NCBI GenBank assembly: GCA_900541935.1 | Contig: UQLZ01000067.1 | Coordinates: 1-10,068 of the forward strand | Source: an uncultured Prevotellaceae bacterium | GTDB lineage: Bacteria; Bacteroidota; Bacteroidia; Bacteroidales; Muribaculaceae | Direction of reading: 5' to 3' | DNA length: 10,068 bases | Shown: one piece after another, positions 1 to 6,721 of the stretch | Layout of the letters: each line of letters begins with the position of its first letter | Numbering within the stretch: the first letter of the stretch is position 1 | Made by a program: the position numbers and the translations under genes | Notes under the pieces: generated by a model | What the model was told of the DNA's origin: nothing | Databases searched by the model: none | What the model saw: only the letters and a program-made list of their open reading frames with translations

Positions 1-831
1 TTCGTAGTTGAATACACCTTCGTCATCCCATCCGTGTTCGTCGTCACCGATCAACAGACGTTTCGGGTCAGTTGACAAAGTAGTCTTACCTGTACCTGAC
101 AAACCGAAGAAGATAGCAGAGTCTGTTCCTTCTTTGTTAGTGTTTGCAGAGCAGTGCATTGAAGCGATGCCACGAAGTGGGTTGTAGTAGTTCATGATTG
201 AGAACATACCCTTCTTCATTTCACCACCGTACCATGTATTGATGATAACTTGTTCCTTAGAAGTCAAGTTGAATACGCAAGCTGTTTCTGAGTTAAGACC
301 AAGTTCCTTGTAGTTTTCAACCTTTGCCTTAGAAGCGTTGTAAACAACGAAATCTGGTTCACCGTAGTTAGCCAATTCTTCTTCTGTAGGAAGGATGAAC
401 ATATTAGAAACGAAGTGAGCTTGCCATGCAACTTCAACGATGAATCTAACTTTCAAACGAGTAGCAGCGTTAGCACCACAGAAAGCGTCAACAACGTAAA
501 GTTTCTTGTTAGAAAGTTCTTTTTGAGCGATTTTCTTCAATTCAGCCCAAGTTGCTTCAGAAACTGGCTTGTTGTCGTTTTTGTATTCGTCAGATGTCCA
601 CCAGATAGTATCTTTGCTGGTTTCGTCCATAACGAAGAATTTGTCTTTAGGTGAGCGACCTGTGTAAACACCTGTCATCACGTTAACAGCGCCAAGTTCA
701 GTTACTTGACCCTTTTCATAACCTTCGAGTGCTGGGTTGATTTCGTCTTGATACAACTGATCGTAAGATGGGTTGTGGATAACTTCAACAGCACCTGTAA
801 TGCCGTACTTTGTTAAATCGAGTGTACTCAT
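1..831 (-). CDS. pckA: ATP-dependent phosphoenolpyruvate carboxykinase, N-terminal part
   Basis: This is the first 277 codons of PEP carboxykinase (ATP type). The rest of the gene, about as much again, lies beyond base 1. The enzyme is cytoplasmic and interconverts oxaloacetate plus ATP with PEP, CO2 and ADP. In fermenting Bacteroidales it is thought to run toward CO2 fixation, feeding oxaloacetate into succinate formation (family knowledge). The sequence shows the P-loop GLSGTGKTTLS at residues 243-253, with Lys249 as the phosphate-binding lysine. The family's LIGDDEHGWDDEGVFNYE stretch follows at the window edge. Near residue 62, TGRSPKDKF carries the substrate-binding arginine. The start at base 831 gives MSTLDLTKYGI, a normal family N-terminus, and lies about 60 bases inside a Bacteroidota promoter box. 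There is no frameshift. Identification is very secure; only completeness is unknown. Confidence 0.97.
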   Translation of the reverse strand, partial: MSTLDLTKYGITGAVEVIHNPSYDQLYQDEINPALEGYEKGQVTELGAVNVMTGVYTGRSPKDKFFVMDETSKDTIWWTSDEYKNDNKPVSEATWAELKKIAQKELSNKKLYVVDAFCGANAATRLKVRFIVEVAWQAHFVSNMFILPTEEELANYGEPDFVVYNASKAKVENYKELGLNSETACVFNLTSKEQVIINTWYGGEMKKGMFSIMNYYNPLRGIASMHCSANTNKEGTDSAIFFGLSGTGKTTLSTDPKRLLIGDDEHGWDDEGVFNYE

Positions 832-892
832 TTTAATTGATTATAATAGTGAATATTTCAAAAATTCAATCTTTTAAACCTTTAAATCGCCG

Positions 893-923
893 CAAAATTA
901 CAAATTTTTTTCCAAATAACAAT
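893..923 (-). promoter_or_regulatory. Promoter for pckA
   Basis: Read on the minus strand, bases 900-893 give TAATTTTG, a full match to the Bacteroidota -7 element TANNTTTG. Nineteen bases upstream, bases 923-920 give ATTG, one change from the -33 TTTG. Transcription would start near base 887 and leave a leader of roughly 55 bases before pckA. The remaining spacer up to base 1073 is AT-rich, and I see no convincing terminator for ansA in it. Confidence 0.65.
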
Positions 924-1073
924 GTATTGTAGAAATTTTTCCTTATTAAAAATATTTAATTGGGCACTATTTGTAATATTGCTCTAATTTGTTGATTTTC
1001 ATTGTATGTATAACAATTATTTTGATTGGTTTGTTCAATGGTAAAACCTGATAGGGATATTGTTATATTGTTG

Positions 1074-2105
1074 TTAAATTGTTACTTCGCCACTAAGGGA
1101 GCAGTTGAGATAATTTTTTACCTGTTCAGAGTCTAATCCCATTCCAAATAGGTACATGAGTTTTGTTGTAGCAGCCTCTATTGTTATATCTCCGCCACTG
1201 ATGACTCCTGCTTCTGACATTGCGCAACCTGTTACGTATCTTTCGGTGTTTACACCGCCATTTACGCATTGTGTAACATTAATGATTACTATGCCGCGTT
1301 CAACTGCTTCGTGAATTGCTTTGATGAACCAGTCGTATGTTGGTGCGTTTCCTGCTCCGTAGGTTCTTAAAACAATACCTTTGATGTCAGGGGTATTAAG
1401 TGCATGGCGGAGTGTTGATTCTGTCATGCCCGGGAAGATGGAGAAGAGCATAATATTTCGGTCCATATTATACTGAACCTTTAATGGACGGTGTGCGTTG
1501 TTACGCAAAAGACGGTCTTTGTAGAATTGAATGTCAAGGCCAATTTTTGCAAGATAGGGATAGTTGTTGCTTTTGAAGGCATTGAAGTAGTCGGCACTCA
1601 TCTTAGTGCTTCGATTGCCTCTCCACAAATAGTCCTCAAAGAGAATTGCAACTTCCTGTACCATAGGGTCTCCATGACTGTCGGTGGCGGCTGCTATCTG
1701 TAGTGCAGTGATTAGATTTTCTTCGCCGTCGGTGCGAACCTCTCCAATCGGAAGTTGTGAGCCGGTGATGATTACAGGCTTGTGGAGATTTTCGAGCATA
1801 AAACTTAGGGCAGAGGCTGTGTATGCCATTGTGTCTGTTCCGTGTAGGACAACAAACCCGTCATATTCGGCATAATTGTCAGCAATGTTTGCCGCTATTT
1901 CTATCCATCTTTCCGTATCCATATTCGAGGAATCGATAGGAGGATGGAACTGGATATTGTCTATTTCATAATCAAGTTTGCGAATCTTTGGGACGTTGTC
2001 GATAAGATGAGTGAAGTCAAAAGGCTTGAGTGAATGGGTTTTTGGGTCTTCAATCATTCCGATTGTACCACCTGTATAGATTATCAATATCTTGGGTCGT
2101 GCCAT
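1074..2105 (-). CDS. ansA: Type I (cytoplasmic) L-asparaginase
   Basis: Hydrolyses L-asparagine to L-aspartate and ammonia. At 343 residues it has the usual length for bacterial type I asparaginases. The N-terminal motif YTGGTIGM carries the nucleophile Thr14. The second conserved block, VVLHGTDTM, supplies Thr90 and Asp91. By analogy with the E. coli enzymes, Lys168 in the RSTKMS stretch would complete the second triad. ITGSQLPIGEVRTDGEEN (residues 113-130) is also typical of the family. There is no signal peptide, so it should be cytoplasmic, unlike the periplasmic type II enzyme. The start MARPKILIIY places the first beta strand and nucleophile at the normal distance. It lies between the secreted esterase gene and pckA on the same strand, with spacers of 116 and 242 bases, so co-transcription is possible but not evident. 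A link between aspartate supply and fumarate respiration is inference. Confidence 0.95.
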   Translation of the reverse strand: MARPKILIIYTGGTIGMIEDPKTHSLKPFDFTHLIDNVPKIRKLDYEIDNIQFHPPIDSSNMDTERWIEIAANIADNYAEYDGFVVLHGTDTMAYTASALSFMLENLHKPVIITGSQLPIGEVRTDGEENLITALQIAAATDSHGDPMVQEVAILFEDYLWRGNRSTKMSADYFNAFKSNNYPYLAKIGLDIQFYKDRLLRNNAHRPLKVQYNMDRNIMLFSIFPGMTESTLRHALNTPDIKGIVLRTYGAGNAPTYDWFIKAIHEAVERGIVIINVTQCVNGGVNTERYVTGCAMSEAGVISGGDITIEAATTKLMYLFGMGLDSEQVKNYLNCSLSGEVTI

Positions 2106-2143
2106 ATCGCGTTGCTTTATTTAATGATTGCGGATTACTTCTT

Positions 2144-2151
2144 CAAAAGTA
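2144..2151 (-). promoter_or_regulatory. Probable -7 element for ansA
   Basis: On the minus strand bases 2151-2144 read TACTTTTG, matching TANNTTTG, about 39 bases upstream of the ansA start. No clear TTTG is found at the expected distance further upstream (around bases 2170-2175), so only half of the promoter is supported. It suggests ansA can be transcribed independently of the upstream esterase gene. Confidence 0.45.
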
Positions 2152-2170
2152 CAACAATTATGTTAAATAG

Positions 2171-2198
2171 TTTGCAGAATTATCTTTTTTTAATTTTG
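2171..2198 (+). promoter_or_regulatory. Promoter-like sequence pointing antisense into the esterase gene
   Basis: On the plus strand TTTG (2171-2174) is followed after 16 bases by TAATTTTG (2191-2198). The -7 box is perfect, but the spacing is shorter than the usual 19. The first 12 bases, TTTGCAGAATTA, are identical to the -33 region of the tRNA-Glu promoter at 9949-9960, and both -7 boxes continue as TTTGCAC. No plus-strand gene follows, so a transcript would run antisense into the 3' end of the esterase gene. Chance in AT-rich DNA is a strong alternative. Confidence 0.25.
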
Positions 2199-2221
2199 CA
2201 CAGTTTTTGCAGCCTTTTAAA

Positions 2222-3052
2222 TTATTCTTCTGGAATGCTTCCTTCCGAGAGAAGGAAGAAGTCGTTAAAGAATAGGATATGGTCTCTTAGAGAGCGTCTC
2301 CAGTAGTCCCAGTTGTGTTTTCCTGGTCGTGTTGTAAACTCGTGCGGTATATTTCGCTTAGTCATTTCATCGTGGAGTTTTAGATTTACCTGGTAGAAGA
2401 AGTCTTCAGTACCGCAGTCAACTATTATGCTTAGTGCGTTTGGTTTAACTTTATCGAGTTGTGCGATAACTGTGTTCTTTTTCCAGTTTTCCGGGTGCTT
2501 GTCAAAAGTGCCAAGACGTTTTTTTAGGTCCCAGTTATTTGGAAATGGGGTGAAATCCACTCCGCCACTCATTGAGCCTGCCGCTCCGAAAATATCTTGG
2601 TGACGCATGGCAAGGTAAAGAGCGCCATGGCCGCCCATACTGAGTCCGGTTATGGCTCTTCCATTGCGATTTGTTACAGTGGGGTAACTGTTGTCGATAT
2701 ATTCAACAAGTTCTTTCGTTACAAAAGTTTCATATTTGTATGTTGGGTCAACAGGACTGTCGAAATACCAACTTGTATCACCGTCAGGGATGACAATGAA
2801 AAGGTCTAGTTCGTCTGCATAGTCAGTAACGTCAGTCAGACTCAAATATCCTCTTAGGTTGTTGTCTCCATATCCATGAAGAAGGTAAACAGTTGGCAAT
2901 TCAGTGTCGTCAACGATTTCTGACGGACGGATAACGGATACAGCGATGTCCTTGTTCATAGACTTGCTGAATACTGTGATTGTGTCAACCTCAGCAGCCT
3001 GTGCTGAGATGAATACTATCATAGATAGTACGATGGATAAAATCTTTTTCAT
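2222..3052 (-). CDS. Secreted alpha/beta hydrolase, esterase D/FrmB-like family
   Basis: A 276-residue exported esterase of the family that includes S-formylglutathione hydrolase, antigen 85 and feruloyl/acetylxylan esterases (Pfam putative esterase type). The N-terminus MKKILSIVLSMIVFISAQAA is a clean signal peptide, probably cut after Ala19 or Ala20. VYLLHGYGDN (residues 55-64) forms the oxyanion-side loop. GLSMGGHGA carries the nucleophile Ser138. The likely acid is Asp217 in DCGTEDFFY and the likely base His246 in GKHNWDYW, so the triad is complete. The reading frame stays open upstream to base 3145, but I chose the ATG at 3052. It starts the signal peptide, and a promoter box at 3074-3081 lies inside the longer version. 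The substrate is unknown. In gut Bacteroidales such enzymes often remove acyl or feruloyl groups from plant glycans, but no glycan-use genes are nearby, so that role is only a guess. Confidence 0.88.
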   Translation of the reverse strand: MKKILSIVLSMIVFISAQAAEVDTITVFSKSMNKDIAVSVIRPSEIVDDTELPTVYLLHGYGDNNLRGYLSLTDVTDYADELDLFIVIPDGDTSWYFDSPVDPTYKYETFVTKELVEYIDNSYPTVTNRNGRAITGLSMGGHGALYLAMRHQDIFGAAGSMSGGVDFTPFPNNWDLKKRLGTFDKHPENWKKNTVIAQLDKVKPNALSIIVDCGTEDFFYQVNLKLHDEMTKRNIPHEFTTRPGKHNWDYWRRSLRDHILFFNDFFLLSEGSIPEE

Positions 3053-3073
3053 TATACCATATTTTTGTGGGAA

Positions 3074-3081
3074 CAAAGATA
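3074..3081 (-). promoter_or_regulatory. Probable -7 element for the secreted esterase
   Basis: Minus-strand bases 3081-3074 read TATCTTTG, a match to TANNTTTG, 22 bases upstream of the chosen ATG at 3052. The position expected for -33 (about 3101-3104) reads TTTT, so the upstream element is weak. The box supports the ATG at 3052 over the longer frame, because transcription would begin close to the signal-peptide start. Confidence 0.5.
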
Positions 3082-3214
3082 GTGCAAGGCGAGAGCAGAA
3101 AAAAGTAAAAACGCAAGTTTTTGAATTTTTTATGCCGAGCCGCAACCTGTCTTGCGCATGAGGCTAAAGAGAATTTGTGTTATAGGGAAGATTTATAGAA
3201 AACAAAGGAGAAAT

Positions 3215-3595
3215 TTATCTTTCTGTGTATTCCCATCGTTTGTAAGACGCATTGTACTTATAGTAGCCTTTCAGCGTTCCGTCAGCGTCGAAGACGTCGT
3301 AACGATTAAAGGAGTCGTTCCATTTTTTGTAGCCTGAAATATCTCCATTACGGTCACGGACCACTCTTTTGTCGTAGAAATCGTTATATCTTTCCGTGCT
3401 AATAAGTCTTCCGTCTTTGTCAAAGTATTCCAGCCTGTTGTAGGATTTGTTATATTTTGAGTAGCCGGTCATTCTTCCGTTTTCATCAAAATATTCTGTG
3501 CGTTTGTAGAAGTCATTCCATTTTTCATACGATTGAGAATAGGCAGAAACAGCCAATAGAGTCGTAGTTATCGCCACAATTATTTCTTTTTTCAT
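3215..3595 (-). CDS. Small secreted protein of 22-residue repeats, function unknown
   Basis: A 126-residue protein I cannot assign to a named family. MKKEIIVAITTTLLAVSAYS followed by Gln21 looks like a signal peptide with the Ser-Gln ending common in Bacteroidota exported proteins. Everything after it, residues 23-126, is four full copies and one partial copy of a 22-residue unit with no indels. The rough pattern is Y-x-K-(Y/W)-N-x-(S/F)-(Y/F)-x-R-x-x-x-x-D-x-(D/N)-G-x-(L/M)-x-G. Dense aromatics, a D-x-(D/N)-G turn and alternating charges suggest repeated beta hairpins. The period and the turn recall the MORN-variant (YwqK-type) repeats, but the match is loose. It starts 23 bases after the carboxylesterase stop and has no promoter of its own, so it is probably the last gene of that operon. 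It is likely periplasmic or surface-exposed. Confidence 0.75.
   Translation of the reverse strand: MKKEIIVAITTTLLAVSAYSQSYEKWNDFYKRTEYFDENGRMTGYSKYNKSYNRLEYFDKDGRLISTERYNDFYDKRVVRDRNGDISGYKKWNDSFNRYDVFDADGTLKGYYKYNASYKRWEYTER
3218..3529 (-). repeat. Tandem 22-residue (66-base) coding repeats
   Basis: Within the small secreted protein the units lie at 3529-3464, 3463-3398, 3397-3332 and 3331-3266, with a 16-residue partial unit at 3265-3218. Units 1, 2 and 4 and the partial unit begin with Tyr; unit 3 begins with Thr. Asn is held at unit position 6 in all five. The register is kept with no insertion or deletion, but the residues have diverged and the DNA copies are not near-identical. That points to an old duplication under selection for structure, not recent slippage. 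Confidence 0.8.
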
Positions 3596-3618
3596 AATAT
3601 TTAGGTTTAAATGTTGTA

Positions 3619-5214
3619 CTATTTAAAGAAGTTTCCATCAATAAATCTGTATCTGTTTTCCATTTTTTTATTGATTTCCTGGCGTGGATTTGCGTCAATA
3701 AGCATTACAGGTGCAAATTCTTGTCCGTTTATAGCATCCCATTTTGGCAATCCGTTACCATTAGGGTTTCCAGTCTTTATGAAGTTTAGAAAATATGTCA
3801 TAAAGATTTTAGAGACTTTATAATCTGTTTCATTCCAAGCGAAAACAGGGTTTGTTGAAAGCGTTCCCATTTGGTATTCAATGTCGGCAGAATGGACGGC
3901 ACCTGGTGTTTGTTGAGCCGGCTTTGAGTCTGCGTCTTTATCCTTGACACCTCCGGCAAGTCCGCTTTCCTTTGTTTCGTCTTTCATTGCCGGTCTCGGG
4001 TGGCAGTATCTGTAGCGGAATACAGGTTGCTCACCTTTTGCCTGCATATCCGTCCATTTCCATGTTGAATAAGAAATGAACATATCTCCGGCAAGTTCGT
4101 AACCTTGGATTTTCAGCAAGTCTTCGTCGTTGGTTATGCTGTAAAGTTTGAATATGGTGTCGGCAGGTTGCTTGAACCAATACTCAACAGCGGGTGCGAG
4201 GTTCTCGCGCGAGATGCTTTTCCCCATGGTAAACATTCCGATGCCCATTTCTGCAGAATTGTTGCCGATGAGGCACGGAACTTGTGCCTGTTCGCCTTTG
4301 GCAAAGATATCCAATGGCTGTTTCGGCATAAAGTAATTGTCAATATTGTAAACGGGAACTCCGCGAACTCTTGCTTTTTTCATTAATTCTTCGGCTGGTA
4401 GTTTGCGAAGGTCGTCAATTGAGTTGCAGCCCATTGCCTTTGCCTGGTTTATGCCGATTGCTTCCGCTTCTTTTAGCGATAGCCATTTGTTTTGGCTGAG
4501 GACAGAGCCACTTGAGCCCATTGCCTGTGCAATAAGGTTTTTACTTAGCGGTGAAGCCATTAAGGCGCTTACCGACATGGAGCCGGCAGATTCTCCCATT
4601 ATTGTTATGCGGTTAGGGTCACCGCCAAAAGCGGAAATGTTATCCTTTACCCATTTAATGGCTGCAGCCTGGTCCATGAAACCATAGTTTCCAGAACCCT
4701 TATATTCTGTTTCTCTCGATAGTTCCGGGTGGGCAAAAAAGCCGAAAATACCTTCTCTGTAGTTTGCGGTAATTGCAACCACTCCGTTTTTTGCATATTC
4801 CAGACCTGCATATCGAGGCTCGCTTCCGCTACCTGCGTATAGTCCTCCGCCGTTGAAGTAGATGAATACTGGCAGATTGGCATTCTGCTCTGTTGTGGGT
4901 GTCCAAACATTGAGATATAAGCAGTCCTCGCTCATTTCTTTTGTTCCAAACATCATATCGCCGAAAACGGGTTCTTGCATCGGGTTAGGACCAAAGTTGT
5001 GCGCCTTTCGTATGCCTTCCCAAGATGCAACCTGTTGTGGCGCTTTCCATCGGTTCTCGCCAGTAGGAGGAGCGGCAAATGGAACACCCTTGAAAATTTT
5101 CACCCCGGTTTCTTCAAGCCCTTCAATAATGCCGTTGAGAGTTTTTACTTGTGGGTTTGCGGCTGTTACTATAATGCTGGCTAATAGTAGCATGGATGCA
5201 AGTATTGTTTTCAT
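3619..5214 (-). CDS. Secreted type B carboxylesterase
   Basis: A 531-residue serine hydrolase of the carboxylesterase/cholinesterase family (Pfam COesterase). It hydrolyses carboxylic esters; the natural substrate cannot be read from sequence. MKTILASMLLLASIIVTAAN is a signal peptide, so it acts outside the cytoplasm. Family landmarks occur in order: FKGVPFAAPPTGENRW (residues 41-56), EDCLYLNVW (96-104), GNYGFMDQ near 175-182, and GESAGS with nucleophile Ser209. The likely acid is Glu322 in GNNSAEMG and the likely base His441 in GAVHSADIEYQ. The oxyanion-hole motif reads NGGG (residues 121-124) where many relatives have HGGG. A polar stretch at residues 408-437, rich in Lys, Asp, Glu and Gly, sits just before the catalytic His and looks like a surface loop. 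The start codon is 11 bases past the stop of the DUF115 gene, which implies a shared transcript. Confidence 0.9.
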   Translation of the reverse strand: MKTILASMLLLASIIVTAANPQVKTLNGIIEGLEETGVKIFKGVPFAAPPTGENRWKAPQQVASWEGIRKAHNFGPNPMQEPVFGDMMFGTKEMSEDCLYLNVWTPTTEQNANLPVFIYFNGGGLYAGSGSEPRYAGLEYAKNGVVAITANYREGIFGFFAHPELSRETEYKGSGNYGFMDQAAAIKWVKDNISAFGGDPNRITIMGESAGSMSVSALMASPLSKNLIAQAMGSSGSVLSQNKWLSLKEAEAIGINQAKAMGCNSIDDLRKLPAEELMKKARVRGVPVYNIDNYFMPKQPLDIFAKGEQAQVPCLIGNNSAEMGIGMFTMGKSISRENLAPAVEYWFKQPADTIFKLYSITNDEDLLKIQGYELAGDMFISYSTWKWTDMQAKGEQPVFRYRYCHPRPAMKDETKESGLAGGVKDKDADSKPAQQTPGAVHSADIEYQMGTLSTNPVFAWNETDYKVSKIFMTYFLNFIKTGNPNGNGLPKWDAINGQEFAPVMLIDANPRQEINKKMENRYRFIDGNFFK

Positions 5215-5225
5215 AATATATGGGT

Positions 5226-6068
5226 TTATAGTTTTTTTCTTGGGAATGCGTCAATAAAACTTCCAGGAGTAATGTTCCATATTTCAGTACCTATGGAATC
5301 TGCGTACGCCTTTATTTCAAAATAAGACTTGAAAGCAACATAAAAACTGTAAACAATCTGGTGCAGAGGATAGTGCATATATTCAGTGTTTACACGCTTC
5401 TTTTCCTGTTCATTCTCTTTGTAAAAATGAGGTTGGATAGAAACTACTTCGTTATTGTCGTTAACAGAAATTGTTTTCATCCAAGAATGGTCCGCACCTG
5501 CAATATATATTTTCTTAAACCCGGCAGCGATAGCGAGCATTATGGAAGGGATGAGAACGTTTCTCGGACGAGGCATACCTAATCCACTGCTGAAAATCTT
5601 GTGGCAGAATCCTTTAAAACCTTCTATAGGGGTCAGGTTATATCTCTCAATTCTAATGTTTCTATTTGAAGTCAGTTCGCTTAATCGGCTGCTATTCTTT
5701 TTAAATGGAATGAAAAGCGTCATTTGCCAATCAACTTTAGCAAGGTTGCACCAAAGGTCTTTAACGTTTTCTGCATCAGATGCAAAAAAGTGTGGGTCGG
5801 CAAGTACATAGTATTCCGGTTTCAATTCAAAGAATACTGGGGCATTGCAGGCAAAATTCACCGCCAGTTTCTTATGTGAAGCAAGAAAATCAGCCGACTC
5901 GGCAATTGTTGCGTTCAGCGAAGGACCGTTGCCGAGGATGATAATTTCCTCACCCTTACCACTCTTTGAGATTTTGCCGAATTTAGATAGGATGATGATT
6001 TTTGCTATGCTTGCAAGAGTCTGTCCCGTTTTGCTTAGAAAGCCTGATATTATGTCCAGTTTACCCAT
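5226..6068 (-). CDS. DUF115 / MptE-like protein
   Basis: A 280-residue protein with the DUF115 (6-hydroxymethylpterin diphosphokinase MptE-like) signature. It shows IIILGNGPSLNATI near residues 42-55 as a nucleotide-binding loop, YYVLADPHFF near 86-95, and a C-terminal half containing VLIPSIMLAIAAGFKKIYIA and GADHSW (191-196). Archaeal MptE acts in pterin synthesis. Bacterial relatives (Maf-type proteins) are linked to glycosylation of flagellin or surface polysaccharide, so 'pterin kinase' should not be copied as the function. The ending ITPGSFIDAFPRKK resembles those surface-glycan members as I remember them. There is no signal peptide, so it is probably cytoplasmic. The frame is open to base 6113, but I chose the ATG at 6068 because a promoter-like sequence covers the longer N-terminus. 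It is the first gene of a likely three-gene operon. Confidence 0.78.
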   Translation of the reverse strand: MGKLDIISGFLSKTGQTLASIAKIIILSKFGKISKSGKGEEIIILGNGPSLNATIAESADFLASHKKLAVNFACNAPVFFELKPEYYVLADPHFFASDAENVKDLWCNLAKVDWQMTLFIPFKKNSSRLSELTSNRNIRIERYNLTPIEGFKGFCHKIFSSGLGMPRPRNVLIPSIMLAIAAGFKKIYIAGADHSWMKTISVNDNNEVVSIQPHFYKENEQEKKRVNTEYMHYPLHQIVYSFYVAFKSYFEIKAYADSIGTEIWNITPGSFIDAFPRKKL

Positions 6069-6082
6069 TGTTTTCTTTTTTG

Positions 6083-6114
6083 CGAAGTTACTCCAAAATT
6101 TGAAAAAATACAAT
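6083..6114 (-). promoter_or_regulatory. Promoter for the DUF115-carboxylesterase-repeat protein operon
   Basis: On the minus strand, bases 6090-6083 read TAACTTCG, one base off TANNTTTG. Bases 6114-6111 read ATTG, one base off TTTG, with a 20-base spacer. Transcription would start near base 6076, only a few bases before the ATG at 6068. The site is back to back with the superoxide reductase promoter, and the two do not overlap. Confidence 0.45.
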
Positions 6115-6122
6115 GAATTAAT

Positions 6123-6152
6123 TTTGATTAAACATATTTTTGTGTAACTTTG
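6123..6152 (+). promoter_or_regulatory. Promoter for the superoxide reductase gene
   Basis: TTTG (6123-6126), an 18-base spacer and TAACTTTG (6145-6152) form a near-ideal Bacteroidota housekeeping promoter. The expected start near base 6159 leaves a leader of about 55 AT-rich bases before the ATG at 6214. I see no inverted repeat that would mark a regulator site such as one for OxyR or PerR. Confidence 0.7.
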
Positions 6153-6213
6153 TTATGTATAAAAGATATATACTTATAATTGACAAAAAGTTTAATTTTA
6201 AAATACAATTATC

Positions 6214-6588
6214 ATGGCAGTGAAATTTTACAAATGTGCACATTGTGGCAATATCGTAATGAAAGTGGTTGATAAGAAGGTTCCAGTAATGTGCTGTGGT
6301 GCAAAGATGGAAGAACTTGTTCCAAATACAGAGGATGCTGCTGGGGAAAAGCACGTTCCAGTGATTACAAAAATCGACGAATGCAGAGTTAAAGTAGAAG
6401 TTGGAAGCGTTGCCCACCCAATGTTGCCAGAACATCATATTGCATTTATCTATGTAGAAACAGAAAACGGTGGTATTCGTGTTGACTTGAAGGATAAGCC
6501 AGAAGCAGAATTCTGTATTTGTGCTGACAAACCTATTGCAGCGTATGAGTATTGCAACCTGCACGGCTTGTGGAAGACAGAGTTCTAA
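6214..6588 (+). CDS. dfx: Two-iron superoxide reductase (desulfoferrodoxin)
   Basis: A 124-residue cytoplasmic enzyme that reduces superoxide to hydrogen peroxide without releasing oxygen, the usual superoxide defence of anaerobes. It has both iron sites. The N-terminal desulforedoxin domain holds Cys8, Cys11, Cys27 and Cys28 for the Fe(Cys)4 centre. The catalytic domain has the Fe(His)4(Cys) ligands His47, His68, His74, Cys114 and His117, in GEKHVPV, AHPM, EHH and YCNLHGLW. Lys46, next to the first ligand His, is the residue linked to substrate attraction in characterised enzymes, and Glu45 precedes it. Length and spacing match class I (2Fe) superoxide reductases. Electrons normally come from rubredoxin, whose gene is not in the window. 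It is monocistronic, with a promoter at 6123-6152 and a strong terminator from 6606. Confidence 0.96.
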   Translation: MAVKFYKCAHCGNIVMKVVDKKVPVMCCGAKMEELVPNTEDAAGEKHVPVITKIDECRVKVEVGSVAHPMLPEHHIAFIYVETENGGIRVDLKDKPEAEFCICADKPIAAYEYCNLHGLWKTEF

Positions 6589-6605
6589 AATGTGATATAT
6601 AAATC

Positions 6606-6637
6606 AAAAAATCGCTACAAACGTGGCGATTTTTTTT
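6606..6637 (+). terminator. Intrinsic terminator after the superoxide reductase gene
   Basis: AAAAATCGCTAC (arm from 6606), loop AAAC (6619-6622) and GTGGCGATTTTT form a 13-base-pair hairpin with one T-G wobble, followed by a T run to 6637. The hairpin starts 17 bases past the stop codon. It cleanly separates dfx from the next transcription unit. Confidence 0.88.
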
Positions 6638-6658
6638 ACAATTTTTTCCGCATTTGTT

Positions 6659-6690
6659 GTTGCTATTAATAAAATTGATTTGTACCTTTG
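6659..6690 (+). promoter_or_regulatory. Promoter for the small ORF and the secreted repeat protein
   Basis: TACCTTTG at 6683-6690 matches TANNTTTG. GTTG at 6659-6662, a 20-base spacer upstream, is one base off the -33 TTTG. The expected start is near base 6697. The first ATG in that transcript is the small ORF at 6722, and the second in-frame candidate is the larger gene's ATG at 6874. Confidence 0.6.
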
Positions 6691-6721
6691 TTGATATCCA
6701 ATATTTTAAAGTTTTTTGATT

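Noticed and set aside
415..654. Plus-strand open frame inside pckA
   Set aside because: It lies entirely antisense to a highly conserved coding region, has no promoter, and its residue pattern looks like the complement of pckA codons.
3053..3145. Upstream extension of the esterase by 31 residues to base 3145
   Set aside because: The added residues do not resemble a signal peptide, while the ATG at 3052 begins a good one. A TATCTTTG promoter box also lies inside the extension.
3107..3156. Two short hairpins (AAAAAC-GCAA-GTTTTT at 3107-3122 and CGCAA/TTGCG at 3141-3156) as terminators of the repeat-protein operon
   Set aside because: The first stem is almost all A-T. The second has five base pairs and is followed by A, not T, in the direction of transcription. 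Neither meets the usual terminator pattern.
6118..6564. Minus-strand open frame covering the superoxide reductase gene
   Set aside because: It is antisense to a gene whose iron ligands are all in place, and its protein is rich in Cys, Phe, His and Asn with no family resemblance.
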